NCBI GenBank assembly: GCA_029933365.1 | Contig: JAOZOH010000029.1 | Location: 1 to 30,962, forward strand | Direction: 5' to 3' | From: Desulfuromusa sp. | GTDB lineage: Bacteria > Desulfobacterota > Desulfuromonadia > Desulfuromonadales > Geopsychrobacteraceae | DNA: 30,962 bases | Part shown: in pieces, positions 1 through 6,988 of the stretch | Numbering within the stretch: position 1 is the stretch's first letter | Layout of the letters: each line of letters opens with the position of its first letter | Translations under genes and position numbers: made by a program | Notes under the pieces: generated by a model | Seen by the model: only the letters and a program-made list of their open reading frames with translations | Told to the model about the DNA's origin: nothing | Databases searched by the model: none

Positions 1-38
1 AATTGCTCGTGCGAGTTCGAGTCTCGCCTTCGGCACCA
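1..38 (+). tRNA. tRNA-Leu, 3' end only (integration target)
   Basis: The window opens inside a tRNA. A 5-bp T-stem is visible (GCGAG at 11-15 with CTCGC at 23-27) around a TTCGAGT loop, followed by the 7-nt acceptor strand CTTCGGC, discriminator A and encoded CCA at 36-38. The implied acceptor 5' strand GCCGAAG and a TTCGAGTC...CCTTCGGCACCA-type end are typical of bacterial tRNA-Leu. The bases before the T-stem would be the 3' side of the long variable arm. The anticodon lies outside the window, so the isoacceptor is unknown. Confidence 0.85.
19..38 (+). other. Left attachment-site core (attL-like)
   Basis: The last 20 nt of the tRNA-Leu gene are repeated in the same orientation at 30280-30298 with one substitution (GAGT versus GAGG) and one missing G (TTCGGCACCA versus TTCGCACCA). 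This is the expected core repeat for a P4-type integrase using a tRNA 3' end. The intact copy lies on the integrase side and keeps the tRNA functional. Confidence 0.8.
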
Positions 39-71
39 GTAGAACATTCAGTATCATCCATAAAGGTTCAC

Positions 72-99
72 AAAGCCCGCCTACCAGCGGGCTTTTCCT
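72..99 (+). terminator. Rho-independent terminator after tRNA-Leu (element-borne)
   Basis: A perfect 9-bp stem AAAGCCCGC / GCGGGCTTT with loop CTACCA is followed by a short pyrimidine tract (TTCCTTT). It lies just inside the element, so it probably supplies 3' termination to the tRNA in place of the host terminator, which now sits beyond the right end at 30306-30345. Confidence 0.75.
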
Positions 100-147
100 T
101 TATCTACTGTCCACCAACATCCCAGTACGTTCATTGACAGCCATAAA

Positions 148-204
148 TTTTAGGAGTAGTTTTAGGGGTACATTCCTCCTACCCCTAAACAGCTACCCCT
201 AAAA
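148..204. repeat. Cluster of TTTTAGGGGTA repeats (likely integrase arm sites or operator)
   Basis: Four copies of one short motif lie between the left att core and the integrase start. TTTTAGGAGTA (148-158) and TTTTAGGGGTA (160-170) are tandem with a 12-bp period. TACCCCTAAA (180-189) and TACCCCTAAAA (194-204) are on the opposite strand and end against the integrase ribosome binding site. The same tandem pair occurs at 30200-30222 near the right end and in inverted orientation at 3779-3801. Paired sites at both ends of an element are what arm-type integrase binding sites look like. Overlap with the int leader also suggests autoregulation. Function is inferred. Confidence 0.65.
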
Positions 205-213
205 GGAGATGCT

Positions 214-1461
214 ATGGCGCGTAGAACCTTTCCCCTCAATGATCTGTCGATCAAAAAAACAATAAGAACAGCCAAGACCGAGAATAAAATTGTCAAGAGC
301 TTTGACGGCGGTGGTTTATTCCTGCTCGTAGATAAATCAGGCAATACAGGATGGCGCTTCAAATACCGCATCAACAACAAAGAGAAACTGATATCTTTTG
401 GTGTCTACCCGGATGTTTCTTTGGCTGACGCACGCAAACAGCGCTCAGAGGCCAGGGAATTGATTGCCAAGGGTGTAGATCCATCGCTGTCCCGTAAGAT
501 GCAAAAAAACGAAAGGTCCAATCAGCAAAAAAACACTTTTCAATCCGTCGCAGAAGAATGGCTCTCTAAACGAATAGACCTAGCAGATATTACCCGTAAC
601 CGGATAGAACGCTGTCTGAAACATGATATTCTCCCTGCAATCGGCAATGTCCCGGTTTCACTTATTACCCCCCAACTGCTACTTGAGAAAGTTTTACGTC
701 CCATGGAGAGGCGTGAAGTCATCTACTCTGCACACAGGGTCAGGACGATCATTTCTCAGGCGCTTCGCTATGGCATTGCCTGCGGGTTACTTGACAGGGA
801 TAGTACTGTCGACCTGCGTGGTGCCCTCCCACCTATCCAGCGACAGCACTTAGCCGCAATAACCGAACCTGAGCAAGTGGGAGCATTGTTGCGTGCAATA
901 GATGGGTTTGACGGCACTGCGACTGTAAAGGCAGCCCTGCAGATTCATCCTTACGTTGTGACAAGACCGGGTGAATTGCGACATATGGAGTGGGCAGAAA
1001 TTGATTTTGATACAGCTACATGGGAAATTCCAGCAAATAAAATGAAAATGAAAAACGCGCATATCGTCCCCCTCTCCCGCCAGGCGATTGACATTCTTAG
1101 AAAGCTGCAAAAAGTGACGGGATCTGGCCGGTACGCCTTCCCTTCTATACGCTCAACTGCAAAACCCATCAGCGACAACACTCTTAATGCTGGTCTACGG
1201 CGTCTGGGTTACACTGGCGATGAGATAGTCTCCCACGGTTGGCGGGCCACCTTCAGGACACTATCGGATGAACAACTTGGGATTAGAGTTGAGTATGCAG
1301 AACAGCAACTTGCCCATCTGGTTAAAGACCCTCTTGGACGTGCCTACAATAGGACAAAACACCTACTAGAGCGCCGCAAAATGATGCAGACATGGGCCGA
1401 TTATCTTGATGGGTTAAAAGCTGGGGCAAAGGTGATTCCTCTGCACAAGGTTGAGGGATAA
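214..1461 (+). CDS. int: P4-type tyrosine integrase
   Basis: 415 aa, the usual length for P4-family integrases. It catalyses site-specific recombination between the tRNA-Leu 3' end and the circular element. The N-terminal part (about 1-100) reads as the DUF4102 arm-binding domain (DGGGLFLLV, GVYPDVSLADAR), followed by a core-binding SAM-like domain and a C-terminal catalytic domain. Catalytic residues visible are Arg251 (TRPGEL), His341 and Arg344 (HGWR), His368 and the nucleophile Tyr378 (AYNRT). The start ATG is preceded by AAGGAG at a good distance. It is the only plus-strand gene of the element and lies about 175 bp from the tRNA, the normal arrangement. TTTTAGGGGTA repeats sit in its leader. 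It looks intact. Confidence 0.95.
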   Translation: MARRTFPLNDLSIKKTIRTAKTENKIVKSFDGGGLFLLVDKSGNTGWRFKYRINNKEKLISFGVYPDVSLADARKQRSEARELIAKGVDPSLSRKMQKNERSNQQKNTFQSVAEEWLSKRIDLADITRNRIERCLKHDILPAIGNVPVSLITPQLLLEKVLRPMERREVIYSAHRVRTIISQALRYGIACGLLDRDSTVDLRGALPPIQRQHLAAITEPEQVGALLRAIDGFDGTATVKAALQIHPYVVTRPGELRHMEWAEIDFDTATWEIPANKMKMKNAHIVPLSRQAIDILRKLQKVTGSGRYAFPSIRSTAKPISDNTLNAGLRRLGYTGDEIVSHGWRATFRTLSDEQLGIRVEYAEQQLAHLVKDPLGRAYNRTKHLLERRKMMQTWADYLDGLKAGAKVIPLHKVEG

Positions 1462-1545
1462 TGAATCATCGGCTGATAGTCACGATCCAGTCCTGCCCGT
1501 ACCACAGCAAAATATTCCTCCTTGTGCCAACTTGCTATCGCACTG

Positions 1546-3486
1546 TCAATCAATCAGCTTGCGATCTTCCTCCAGGCCGTCAAGCACCTCCATCAACCGC
1601 CGCTTAGCTTTATGCTTGACGCGCAATGTCATGATCAGTGTTTTCCATTCGGCAAGCCGACTTGTCTGCTCATAAACCTTATGCATCTGACGCAGATATC
1701 TGGCCGCCTCGATATAGGCCTTCGGTTTAACCTGTGCAATCAACTCTTCGGCAATTGATTGCCAGATCGACAGCGCCACATCCGGATGACTGCGGACGAC
1801 AGCTTTAGCCAACTGCTCATCGATACCCCAGCCCCAACGTCTGGTTTTGGCATGCTCGCGGTAGATTGTCACCGCATCGTCACAGCGCTGTTCAAGGATG
1901 GCAATCTCAATCAGCATCTCCCGGTTAGGGAAACTGACCAGTCGGATCTTTCCGTCAACTTCTGGCTTTTGGACCTCCGGTTCCGGTAGCGACCAGGCAT
2001 TTTTCCTTTTCCCTCCGGCAACAGGCCGTCGACCGGTCTGGAGAAAGTCGAGAACTCCTTTGCGCACTGCAGGCCAGACTTTGACCTTCTCCGCGGCCTC
2101 GCGTAGTTCAATATAAGAAGTCTCTGAAGGTTGTTCAAAAAAATCCTCTGCCCGGTAAGTGGCGACAAGTTCAAAGTTCCCTTCTGCTTTCGCCAACTCC
2201 CTGAGACGTTCCTGCAAATTGCTGGCGATACCAGGTGCATCAGCAATAGTCTTCCTGTAGCCCCGGATGCACCAGTTTCGTGCGCGGTCCGGCTCGCCGG
2301 TTTCAAGTAAAGCATTCACCAATAGATCGTAACTACGGCAACGATCCGCTTCTTCCTCCAACAGCGGGATCACTTTCTGTGGTTCTCCACTGCGCGAATA
2401 GGCATTGCGCAACCAGGTCATCACCCGTTCGCGGCGATAGGTTGCCGAAAAACGTCCCGATTTCGGTTCCTCCATTTTTTTGAGCCAGACTTCTAAAACC
2501 GCTGCCACCTCGCGCCAGTGTTCCGGCGTATAACGCAGATCATTCAGAACCTTATCTGCCCCGTCCAGCAGGTCATATTCGTCGTCAAGTACATGTTCAA
2601 TCAGCCACAGCAATTGCTCGGATGGCGGAAGCGAAGTTTGCGGAACCGCCCGCAGCATGATGGCAAGGCAGGAGGAGATGGCCAGTGCGGTATCTCCTTC
2701 ATCGTTCGATTGTTCGACCTGCTCAACCCCGCGCCCCCAGAGTTCTTCGCCGAGTTCAAAAACTGCATCGGCGTGACCCTTGTCAAGCAACGCCTCCAGT
2801 TGTTCTTCAACATGCGAGTAGTCAGGCAGGTTCCCTTCATGCTTCCAGGGGTTGTACCAGGCATCTTCCGCTGTCAGATTGCGGATCTCTTTGCGCAGGG
2901 AGCGAACCAGTTGATCGACCTGCCCTGTTTCAAGCCGACCCCGGTCACGCAGTCGTCTGGAAACTTCGGGAAAATCGAGGGCCAGTTCAACCAGCAAGCT
3001 CTGTAGCTCATCACGGGATTTATCATCCAACTGCTTTTCAAGTTGGGGTGAACGTCCCTTCGACGGCCCGGCTAAAGACTCTTCATCCTGATCATCATTT
3101 TCATCCTCCTCCAACCAGTCATCATCCTCATCAAAAGCTTCCAGATAAAGGTCATCGTCCGGGTCTAACAGTGGAATGTCCCGATTCTGTTTCAACTGCT
3201 CGGCAGCGGCCAGCAGCACCGCAACCGCATGCTTACAGGGTCCCCAATAATCATAGGGGCAGGTGCAGTCGGAATCGAAATCACCAGCGCCTTCATGTCT
3301 GACCGTAGTTGCATACTCATCACTGCCAGACACCCAGGCAACCAAGGTACCGTCCTCGGTACGCGACAACTGCGATACGCAGGACACATATTCCTTGCCA
3401 CGATTGTAAATTTTACTGCCAGCCCATTCGCGCAGGTCTTCAAGGGAGAGGCCCTTCAACATTTCTCGGATCGATTTCATCTTCAT
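1546..3486 (-). CDS. SWIM zinc-finger protein
   Basis: About 646 aa from the start chosen here. Residues 74-86 hold a SWIM motif, Cys-x-Cys-x7-Cys-x-His (CTCPYDYWGPCKH), a fold that binds zinc and mediates DNA or protein contacts. A very acidic stretch follows (about 109-136). The remaining 500 residues are helical with TPR-like spacing and contain no recognisable enzyme motif. The start at 3486 is preferred over the ATG at 3492 because it overlaps the stop of an upstream reading frame (TGATG), a classic coupled junction. That upstream frame is truncated. The gene converges on the integrase. Its role in the element is unknown; DNA binding or scaffolding is a family-based guess. Confidence 0.8.
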   Translation of the reverse strand: MKMKSIREMLKGLSLEDLREWAGSKIYNRGKEYVSCVSQLSRTEDGTLVAWVSGSDEYATTVRHEGAGDFDSDCTCPYDYWGPCKHAVAVLLAAAEQLKQNRDIPLLDPDDDLYLEAFDEDDDWLEEDENDDQDEESLAGPSKGRSPQLEKQLDDKSRDELQSLLVELALDFPEVSRRLRDRGRLETGQVDQLVRSLRKEIRNLTAEDAWYNPWKHEGNLPDYSHVEEQLEALLDKGHADAVFELGEELWGRGVEQVEQSNDEGDTALAISSCLAIMLRAVPQTSLPPSEQLLWLIEHVLDDEYDLLDGADKVLNDLRYTPEHWREVAAVLEVWLKKMEEPKSGRFSATYRRERVMTWLRNAYSRSGEPQKVIPLLEEEADRCRSYDLLVNALLETGEPDRARNWCIRGYRKTIADAPGIASNLQERLRELAKAEGNFELVATYRAEDFFEQPSETSYIELREAAEKVKVWPAVRKGVLDFLQTGRRPVAGGKRKNAWSLPEPEVQKPEVDGKIRLVSFPNREMLIEIAILEQRCDDAVTIYREHAKTRRWGWGIDEQLAKAVVRSHPDVALSIWQSIAEELIAQVKPKAYIEAARYLRQMHKVYEQTSRLAEWKTLIMTLRVKHKAKRRLMEVLDGLEEDRKLID

Positions 3487-3776
3487 CACCATTTCTGTTT
3501 GCCACGATCTTTCAAGGGTGTCGTCAAAATATTTTTTAACTGGTCGTTCAGTTCCATAGCAATATTCTGAATACAGACTGCAGAGAACCTCTCCTCTTCC
3601 TCAAGATTCCAATAATCCACATAGGCCTCGGGATCATCGGTTATTTGTTGAAGATGATCCTGTGCCCCTCGCAGCCAATCGTTCTCATTATTGTAATTTC
3701 GGCTTAGCGCTCCAAGTTCAGATTTTAGCGTATCAGAACCCCGAGCGGCTTGAGCATTAAAACAGATGGGTGTTAA
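3486..3776 (-). pseudogene. 3' fragment of a gene formerly upstream of the SWIM gene
   Basis: A reading frame of about 96 codons stays open to a TGA that overlaps the ATG of the SWIM gene. Its translation is protein-like: it includes NAQAARGSDTLKSELGALSR, then AYVDYWNLEEEERFSAVC, and ends LKDRGKQKW. No ATG, GTG or TTG occurs upstream; the first GTG is deep inside. Going upstream, the frame runs straight into the TTTTAGGGGTA-type repeats at 3779-3801 and stops at 3828-3830. The simplest reading is a gene that lost its 5' part when recombination joined it to the repeat. A short protein from a non-standard start is possible but less likely. The family is not recognised. Confidence 0.55.
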
Positions 3777-3778
3777 CT

Positions 3779-3820
3779 TACCCCTATTTCTACCCCTAAA
3801 AGATTGTGCTACCCCCTGAA
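3779..3820. repeat. Internal copy of the terminal TTTTAGGGGTA repeats
   Basis: TACCCCTATTT (3779-3789) and TACCCCTAAAA (3791-3801) repeat with the same 12-bp period seen at both ends of the element. A weaker third copy, TACCCCCTGAA, follows at 3810-3820. The orientation is opposite to the right-end pair. The copy lies exactly between the abiEii stop and the truncated frame upstream of the SWIM gene, so it may be the scar of an earlier element end or a recombination junction. Confidence 0.6.
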
Positions 3821-3822
3821 AA

Positions 3823-4749
3823 TCACCCTAGATTCAACTGTTGACACAATGCTTCGAGCATTGCGTCGAACTTCTGCTGATTCTTTGCTTTTAGTCTTTC
3901 AAGATTTAACAGCTTCCACCTCAATGCCGAGAGATTCTCGATTCCCTGGACTCCAACTAGGTCCCACTCAGGATCAAGCCGGTGAACAGAATGAAGAAAC
4001 TTTCGTTCTGCTTCATCGAGTGAAAGTGGCAATTCAGCAAACAATCGCTCACGAGTTTCCTCAAGTTCATCAACACCGACATCCCGGGTTGTCATCCCGA
4101 CAAACTCTTTCTCATATGTGTCATTCATGTCATGGACCTGCGGTGGCAGTAGTTCATGCATCGGTCGATTATGCCCGGCCAGATAGACCACAAATGCCCG
4201 CCGCATACGAGGTGTAATGCCCCCGTTTTCATTGAGTAACATAACGTCAAACAAATCACGCGGATGCTGGCGATCAAGAGCGGCAACCAACTTGCTGGCG
4301 TAAAGTTCATCGGGATCGAGCATTGGTACGGCCACTTCCCGCTCAAACATGTCTTCGGCCATTGGAGTCAAATTACCTTCAACTATCGGATAAACCGAAC
4401 CACGAAAAACATGATTCACTTCAATCTTGATCCGGGTATCACCACGACTGACATAGAGTTTCGTTTCCTGCTCGGAACCTGAAGAGGTTCTCTGGACTCT
4501 CACCCTCAATTTGCGCTTCAACTCCTCGGCCACTGTTCGTAAGCTGCTTTCAATTGCAGAAAGCGCTTCGCTCCTGCCAGCAACCTCAGGATCAATAAAT
4601 ACCAAGTCGATATCAACCGAAAGTCTCGGCATATCACGACAGAATAGATTGATCGCTGTCCCGCCCTTCATGGCAAAACACTTCTGCGCAAATACAGACG
4701 GCATAGCATCAAGCAAGAGTGCGACCGCGTCTTTGTAACGTCTATCCAT
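3823..4749 (-). CDS. abiEii: AbiEii-family nucleotidyltransferase toxin
   Basis: 308 aa. Members are toxins of type IV toxin-antitoxin systems that add nucleotides to a target (tRNA in studied relatives), stopping growth and aborting phage infection. Visible signatures are KGGTAINLF (about 28-36) followed by SVDIDLVF (44-51), which supplies the GG...DxD nucleotidyltransferase core. A third acidic strand lies around RIKIEVN, and a downstream SKLVAALDRQHPRDLFDV block is typical of the family. Its start overlaps the end of the antitoxin gene by 8 nt, so the two are co-translated. The ORF appears complete. The closest reading is AbiEii/AbiGii; the true substrate is unknown. Confidence 0.85.
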   Translation of the reverse strand: MDRRYKDAVALLLDAMPSVFAQKCFAMKGGTAINLFCRDMPRLSVDIDLVFIDPEVAGRSEALSAIESSLRTVAEELKRKLRVRVQRTSSGSEQETKLYVSRGDTRIKIEVNHVFRGSVYPIVEGNLTPMAEDMFEREVAVPMLDPDELYASKLVAALDRQHPRDLFDVMLLNENGGITPRMRRAFVVYLAGHNRPMHELLPPQVHDMNDTYEKEFVGMTTRDVGVDELEETRERLFAELPLSLDEAERKFLHSVHRLDPEWDLVGVQGIENLSALRWKLLNLERLKAKNQQKFDAMLEALCQQLNLG

Positions 4750-5503
4750 TCGGGTTCCTCAGCACCAGGTTCTTTTCGCCTTGAAGGATATAAGCAGATC
4801 TTGACCCAAAATCAATTTCGGAGGGTGTCAGTTTCTTCAACACCGGCAACTGCAATTCTTCCGCGACTAACCAGAAGAGCCTTTTGGTTTTGATTTTTTT
4901 GCAGTGCTTCAGCAACTCCTGTAACTTCTTCGACCGTAGAGATTGAAGACCCTCCATGATTTGCTTGGCTTCCTCAAGGGTCTGTCGCTTCGGCACAAGG
5001 TCGAACATTTCCAGGACGGCCCGCTCCGGCTCAGAAACAAAGGGAGCATCTGCATTCTGGTTTAAACGAGTGACACAATACTTTTCAGCCAGATTTCCTG
5101 GCTCATCAAATAAGGAGCTGTTTGATAAACTCTGCTTGAAAAGCTGCTGAAACCATTTTGGGAGACTTCTTACACCCTGCCCGTAAAGGGTCAACTTTTC
5201 CCCCCCCATACTCAGATAGTGAGTAAATCCCTTCAGAGATAAAGCACTCTTCCCACCAATATGAACTCTGACTCCGTTGGTCTGAAGTGACGCCACAGCA
5301 CCCTCTTCGGTGAGGCTGTCACCTGGTCGCAAATAATAACCATATCCCAGTTGTGTCAGCCAGCCGTACTGAACATAGCGATAGGTCAGTTGGCGGGAGA
5401 TACCAAACCCTTTCAAGTGGCTCATCGAGACCGGCATCCCCTGAGGTAGACTGAAGAGGGCTTTCTTTAGAATTTTGCTTGAATGTAAATCCAGGGTTGA
5501 CAT
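4742..5503 (-). CDS. abiEi: AbiEi-family antitoxin and autorepressor
   Basis: 253 aa. The N-terminal 60 residues form a winged-helix-like segment (MSHLKGFGISRQLTYRYVQYG, then GYYLRPG) as in AbiEi proteins with the AbiEi N-terminal/DUF6088-like domain. The C-terminal part contains SEPERAVLEMFDLVP, typical of the antitoxin domain. It should neutralise AbiEii without binding it directly and should repress its own operon. Two copies of a 17-bp dyad, one over the -35 box and one abutting the start codon, are the likely operators. It precedes and overlaps abiEii. Confidence 0.8.
   Translation of the reverse strand: MSTLDLHSSKILKKALFSLPQGMPVSMSHLKGFGISRQLTYRYVQYGWLTQLGYGYYLRPGDSLTEEGAVASLQTNGVRVHIGGKSALSLKGFTHYLSMGGEKLTLYGQGVRSLPKWFQQLFKQSLSNSSLFDEPGNLAEKYCVTRLNQNADAPFVSEPERAVLEMFDLVPKRQTLEEAKQIMEGLQSLRSKKLQELLKHCKKIKTKRLFWLVAEELQLPVLKKLTPSEIDFGSRSAYILQGEKNLVLRNPNG
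5485..5501. promoter_or_regulatory. Proximal abiE operator (imperfect dyad)
   Basis: GTAAATCCAGGGTTGAC is a degenerate copy of the perfect palindrome at 5569-5585, with two changes, and lies against the abiEi start codon. The distance between the two copies is 84 bp, about eight helical turns, so dimers bound at both would lie on the same DNA face. AbiEi proteins are known to bind paired inverted repeats at their own promoter. Confidence 0.65.
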
Positions 5504-5544
5504 GATTGCACTTTCTTGAAAACATCAGACACTGTTTCAATTAC

Positions 5545-5573
5545 ATAATATTTATTTTCAGCATAAATGTAAA
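5545..5573 (-). promoter_or_regulatory. Sigma-70-type promoter of abiEi-abiEii
   Basis: On the minus strand TTTACA (5568-5573), a 17-bp spacer and TATTAT (5545-5550) make a near-consensus promoter, about 40 bp upstream of the abiEi start. The -35 hexamer lies within the palindromic operator at 5569-5585, so operator binding would block RNA polymerase. Confidence 0.7.
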
Positions 5574-5585
5574 CCCTGGGTTTAC
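5569..5585. promoter_or_regulatory. Distal abiE operator (perfect palindrome)
   Basis: GTAAACCC-T-GGGTTTAC is a perfect 8-1-8 palindrome that overlaps the -35 element of the abiE promoter. It is the better of two copies, as expected for the high-affinity site of AbiEi. Confidence 0.7.
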
Positions 5586-5629
5586 TTTTATGTATTTTTC
5601 TAAACTTTAGACAATATAAAAACACCGGG

Positions 5630-5980
5630 TTAAATATCCTCATCCACAATGGGCGTCCCGACAGTATCTTCTATCACTGTATGACATTCAACCTCGAACC
5701 ACTGGTGAAACAGTTTAAGGGTACGCTTCTGCGGCCAAAGAGTTTCATCGGTGTACCAACCCTCCAACTCCGCCTCGAACAAGGCTTCATAATTAAGCTT
5801 AATCCAGCAAGCCAAGATCTTGTTGTCATCCGCATCATGATCGGAGATTAGATAGACCGTACGTTCACAATTGACATCATCCCAGGATATCTGCGGATCG
5901 TCGTGGCAGGGATCGGCATCATTGATCCACTGCACTGCGGGTTCTTTATACTTCAGTATGATTGCAGCTCGATTGAGCAT
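5630..5980 (-). CDS. Conserved-looking small protein, function unknown
   Basis: 116 aa. An upstream ATG at 6043 exists, but the start at 5980 is chosen because AGGAG sits seven bases before it and the protein then begins MLNRAAIILKYKEPAVQWIN. The sequence is acidic and soluble, with a central RTVYLISD strand, an ELEGWYTDETLWPQKRTLKLF segment rich in aromatic residues, and an acidic end. No catalytic motif, signal peptide or membrane segment is visible. It lies between the metallophosphoesterase and the abiE operon, both on the same strand. I recognise no named domain. Confidence 0.65.
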   Translation of the reverse strand: MLNRAAIILKYKEPAVQWINDADPCHDDPQISWDDVNCERTVYLISDHDADDNKILACWIKLNYEALFEAELEGWYTDETLWPQKRTLKLFHQWFEVECHTVIEDTVGTPIVDEDI

Positions 5981-6091
5981 TTGCCACTCCTGGTCATGTG
6001 CCTTAAAAGAACAAAAAACATCTCTACTGTATTGATCATTCACAAAAACAGGTAAAATTTGTAGTTTTTTGCAAACGCTTCATACAGATTT

Positions 6092-6898
6092 TCAAATATC
6101 GAATATATCCGGCAACTCAATAATCCTGAAAGTCGGTCGACCATACTCGGCACTTGCAACAATACATCGTAGGTTTTCAGCTACTTGTACGTCGGCCGCA
6201 TCATGTGTATGACCGGACAAAACCAAAAACTGGGTCTCAGGATTGTTTGACGCAATATCCTTCAGGGCATCGCCTGCTGTCTTGGAACAAAAGAAAGGGA
6301 GACCTTCCTCTGACGGTTTTCCCATATACAAACAGGCTTCGGGAAAAGGCGGAACATGGGTTAGCACGATGACCTTTCTGTATTTCGTTGCTGCTTCTTC
6401 GACATATTCAAAGAGATAGTCAGCAGCCTCCACCCCAAGCTGACATACCTGTTCAAACTGACCACGTTTACTCAATCCAGATAGTTCTTTGATGTATAGA
6501 AAATCGTTCAGCGACAAGGAAGAATTGAAAAATGAACCAGCTCGGCCATCCCCCCAGCACCCGTGGCCAACCAGTCCAATATTGCCTGTTAATTGAACTA
6601 CTCCTGTTGAAGGTAGCCACCATATTTCATTATGAGTTTTCGTGATGCTTCTCGCTAATTCCCGCACTTTGTAAATACTTGTTCCATAATAATCGTGATT
6701 ACCCAATACGAAATAAATTGGCACAGGAACTTTCTTCTGTAGTTTCAACAGCCAAGGTTCCAGTTCCTCGGGATTGCAAATATCACCACCGACCAGGATG
6801 CACTCTGGCCGTTCTTCACCAATTGTCTCAAAGAAGGTTCTTCTGGATTTTTGATTTAACCATTCAAGGTGAATATCCGTCAGCCATGCTATTTTCAT
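6092..6898 (-). CDS. Calcineurin-like metallophosphoesterase
   Basis: 268 aa. All metal-ligand blocks of the superfamily are present in order: DIH (Asp8, His10), GGDI (Asp39), GNHD (Asn67, His68), LTHVPP (His181) and SGHTHD (His230, His232). It should therefore be an active phosphodiesterase or phosphatase using two metal ions; the substrate (nucleotide, nucleic acid or protein phosphate) cannot be told. There is no signal peptide, so it acts in the cytoplasm. It lies in a defence cluster, so nucleic acid or a nucleotide signal is a reasonable guess but only that. The ORF looks complete. Confidence 0.85.
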   Translation of the reverse strand: MKIAWLTDIHLEWLNQKSRRTFFETIGEERPECILVGGDICNPEELEPWLLKLQKKVPVPIYFVLGNHDYYGTSIYKVRELARSITKTHNEIWWLPSTGVVQLTGNIGLVGHGCWGDGRAGSFFNSSLSLNDFLYIKELSGLSKRGQFEQVCQLGVEAADYLFEYVEEAATKYRKVIVLTHVPPFPEACLYMGKPSEEGLPFFCSKTAGDALKDIASNNPETQFLVLSGHTHDAADVQVAENLRCIVASAEYGRPTFRIIELPDIFDI

Positions 6899-6988
6899 AA
6901 TGAATCCGATCAGAATTTTTTCAGAAAGTTTGCAGATCGATTATCATTTGCCACTTCCGCCACTCTCGTTTTCCCGCAGATATTCAAA

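Noticed and set aside
2518..3302. Plus-strand ORFs of 162 and 205 aa
   Set aside because: Antisense shadows of the SWIM gene with low-complexity, unprotein-like composition.
3804..4217. 137-aa plus-strand ORF
   Set aside because: Antisense to abiEii, which has clear family motifs.
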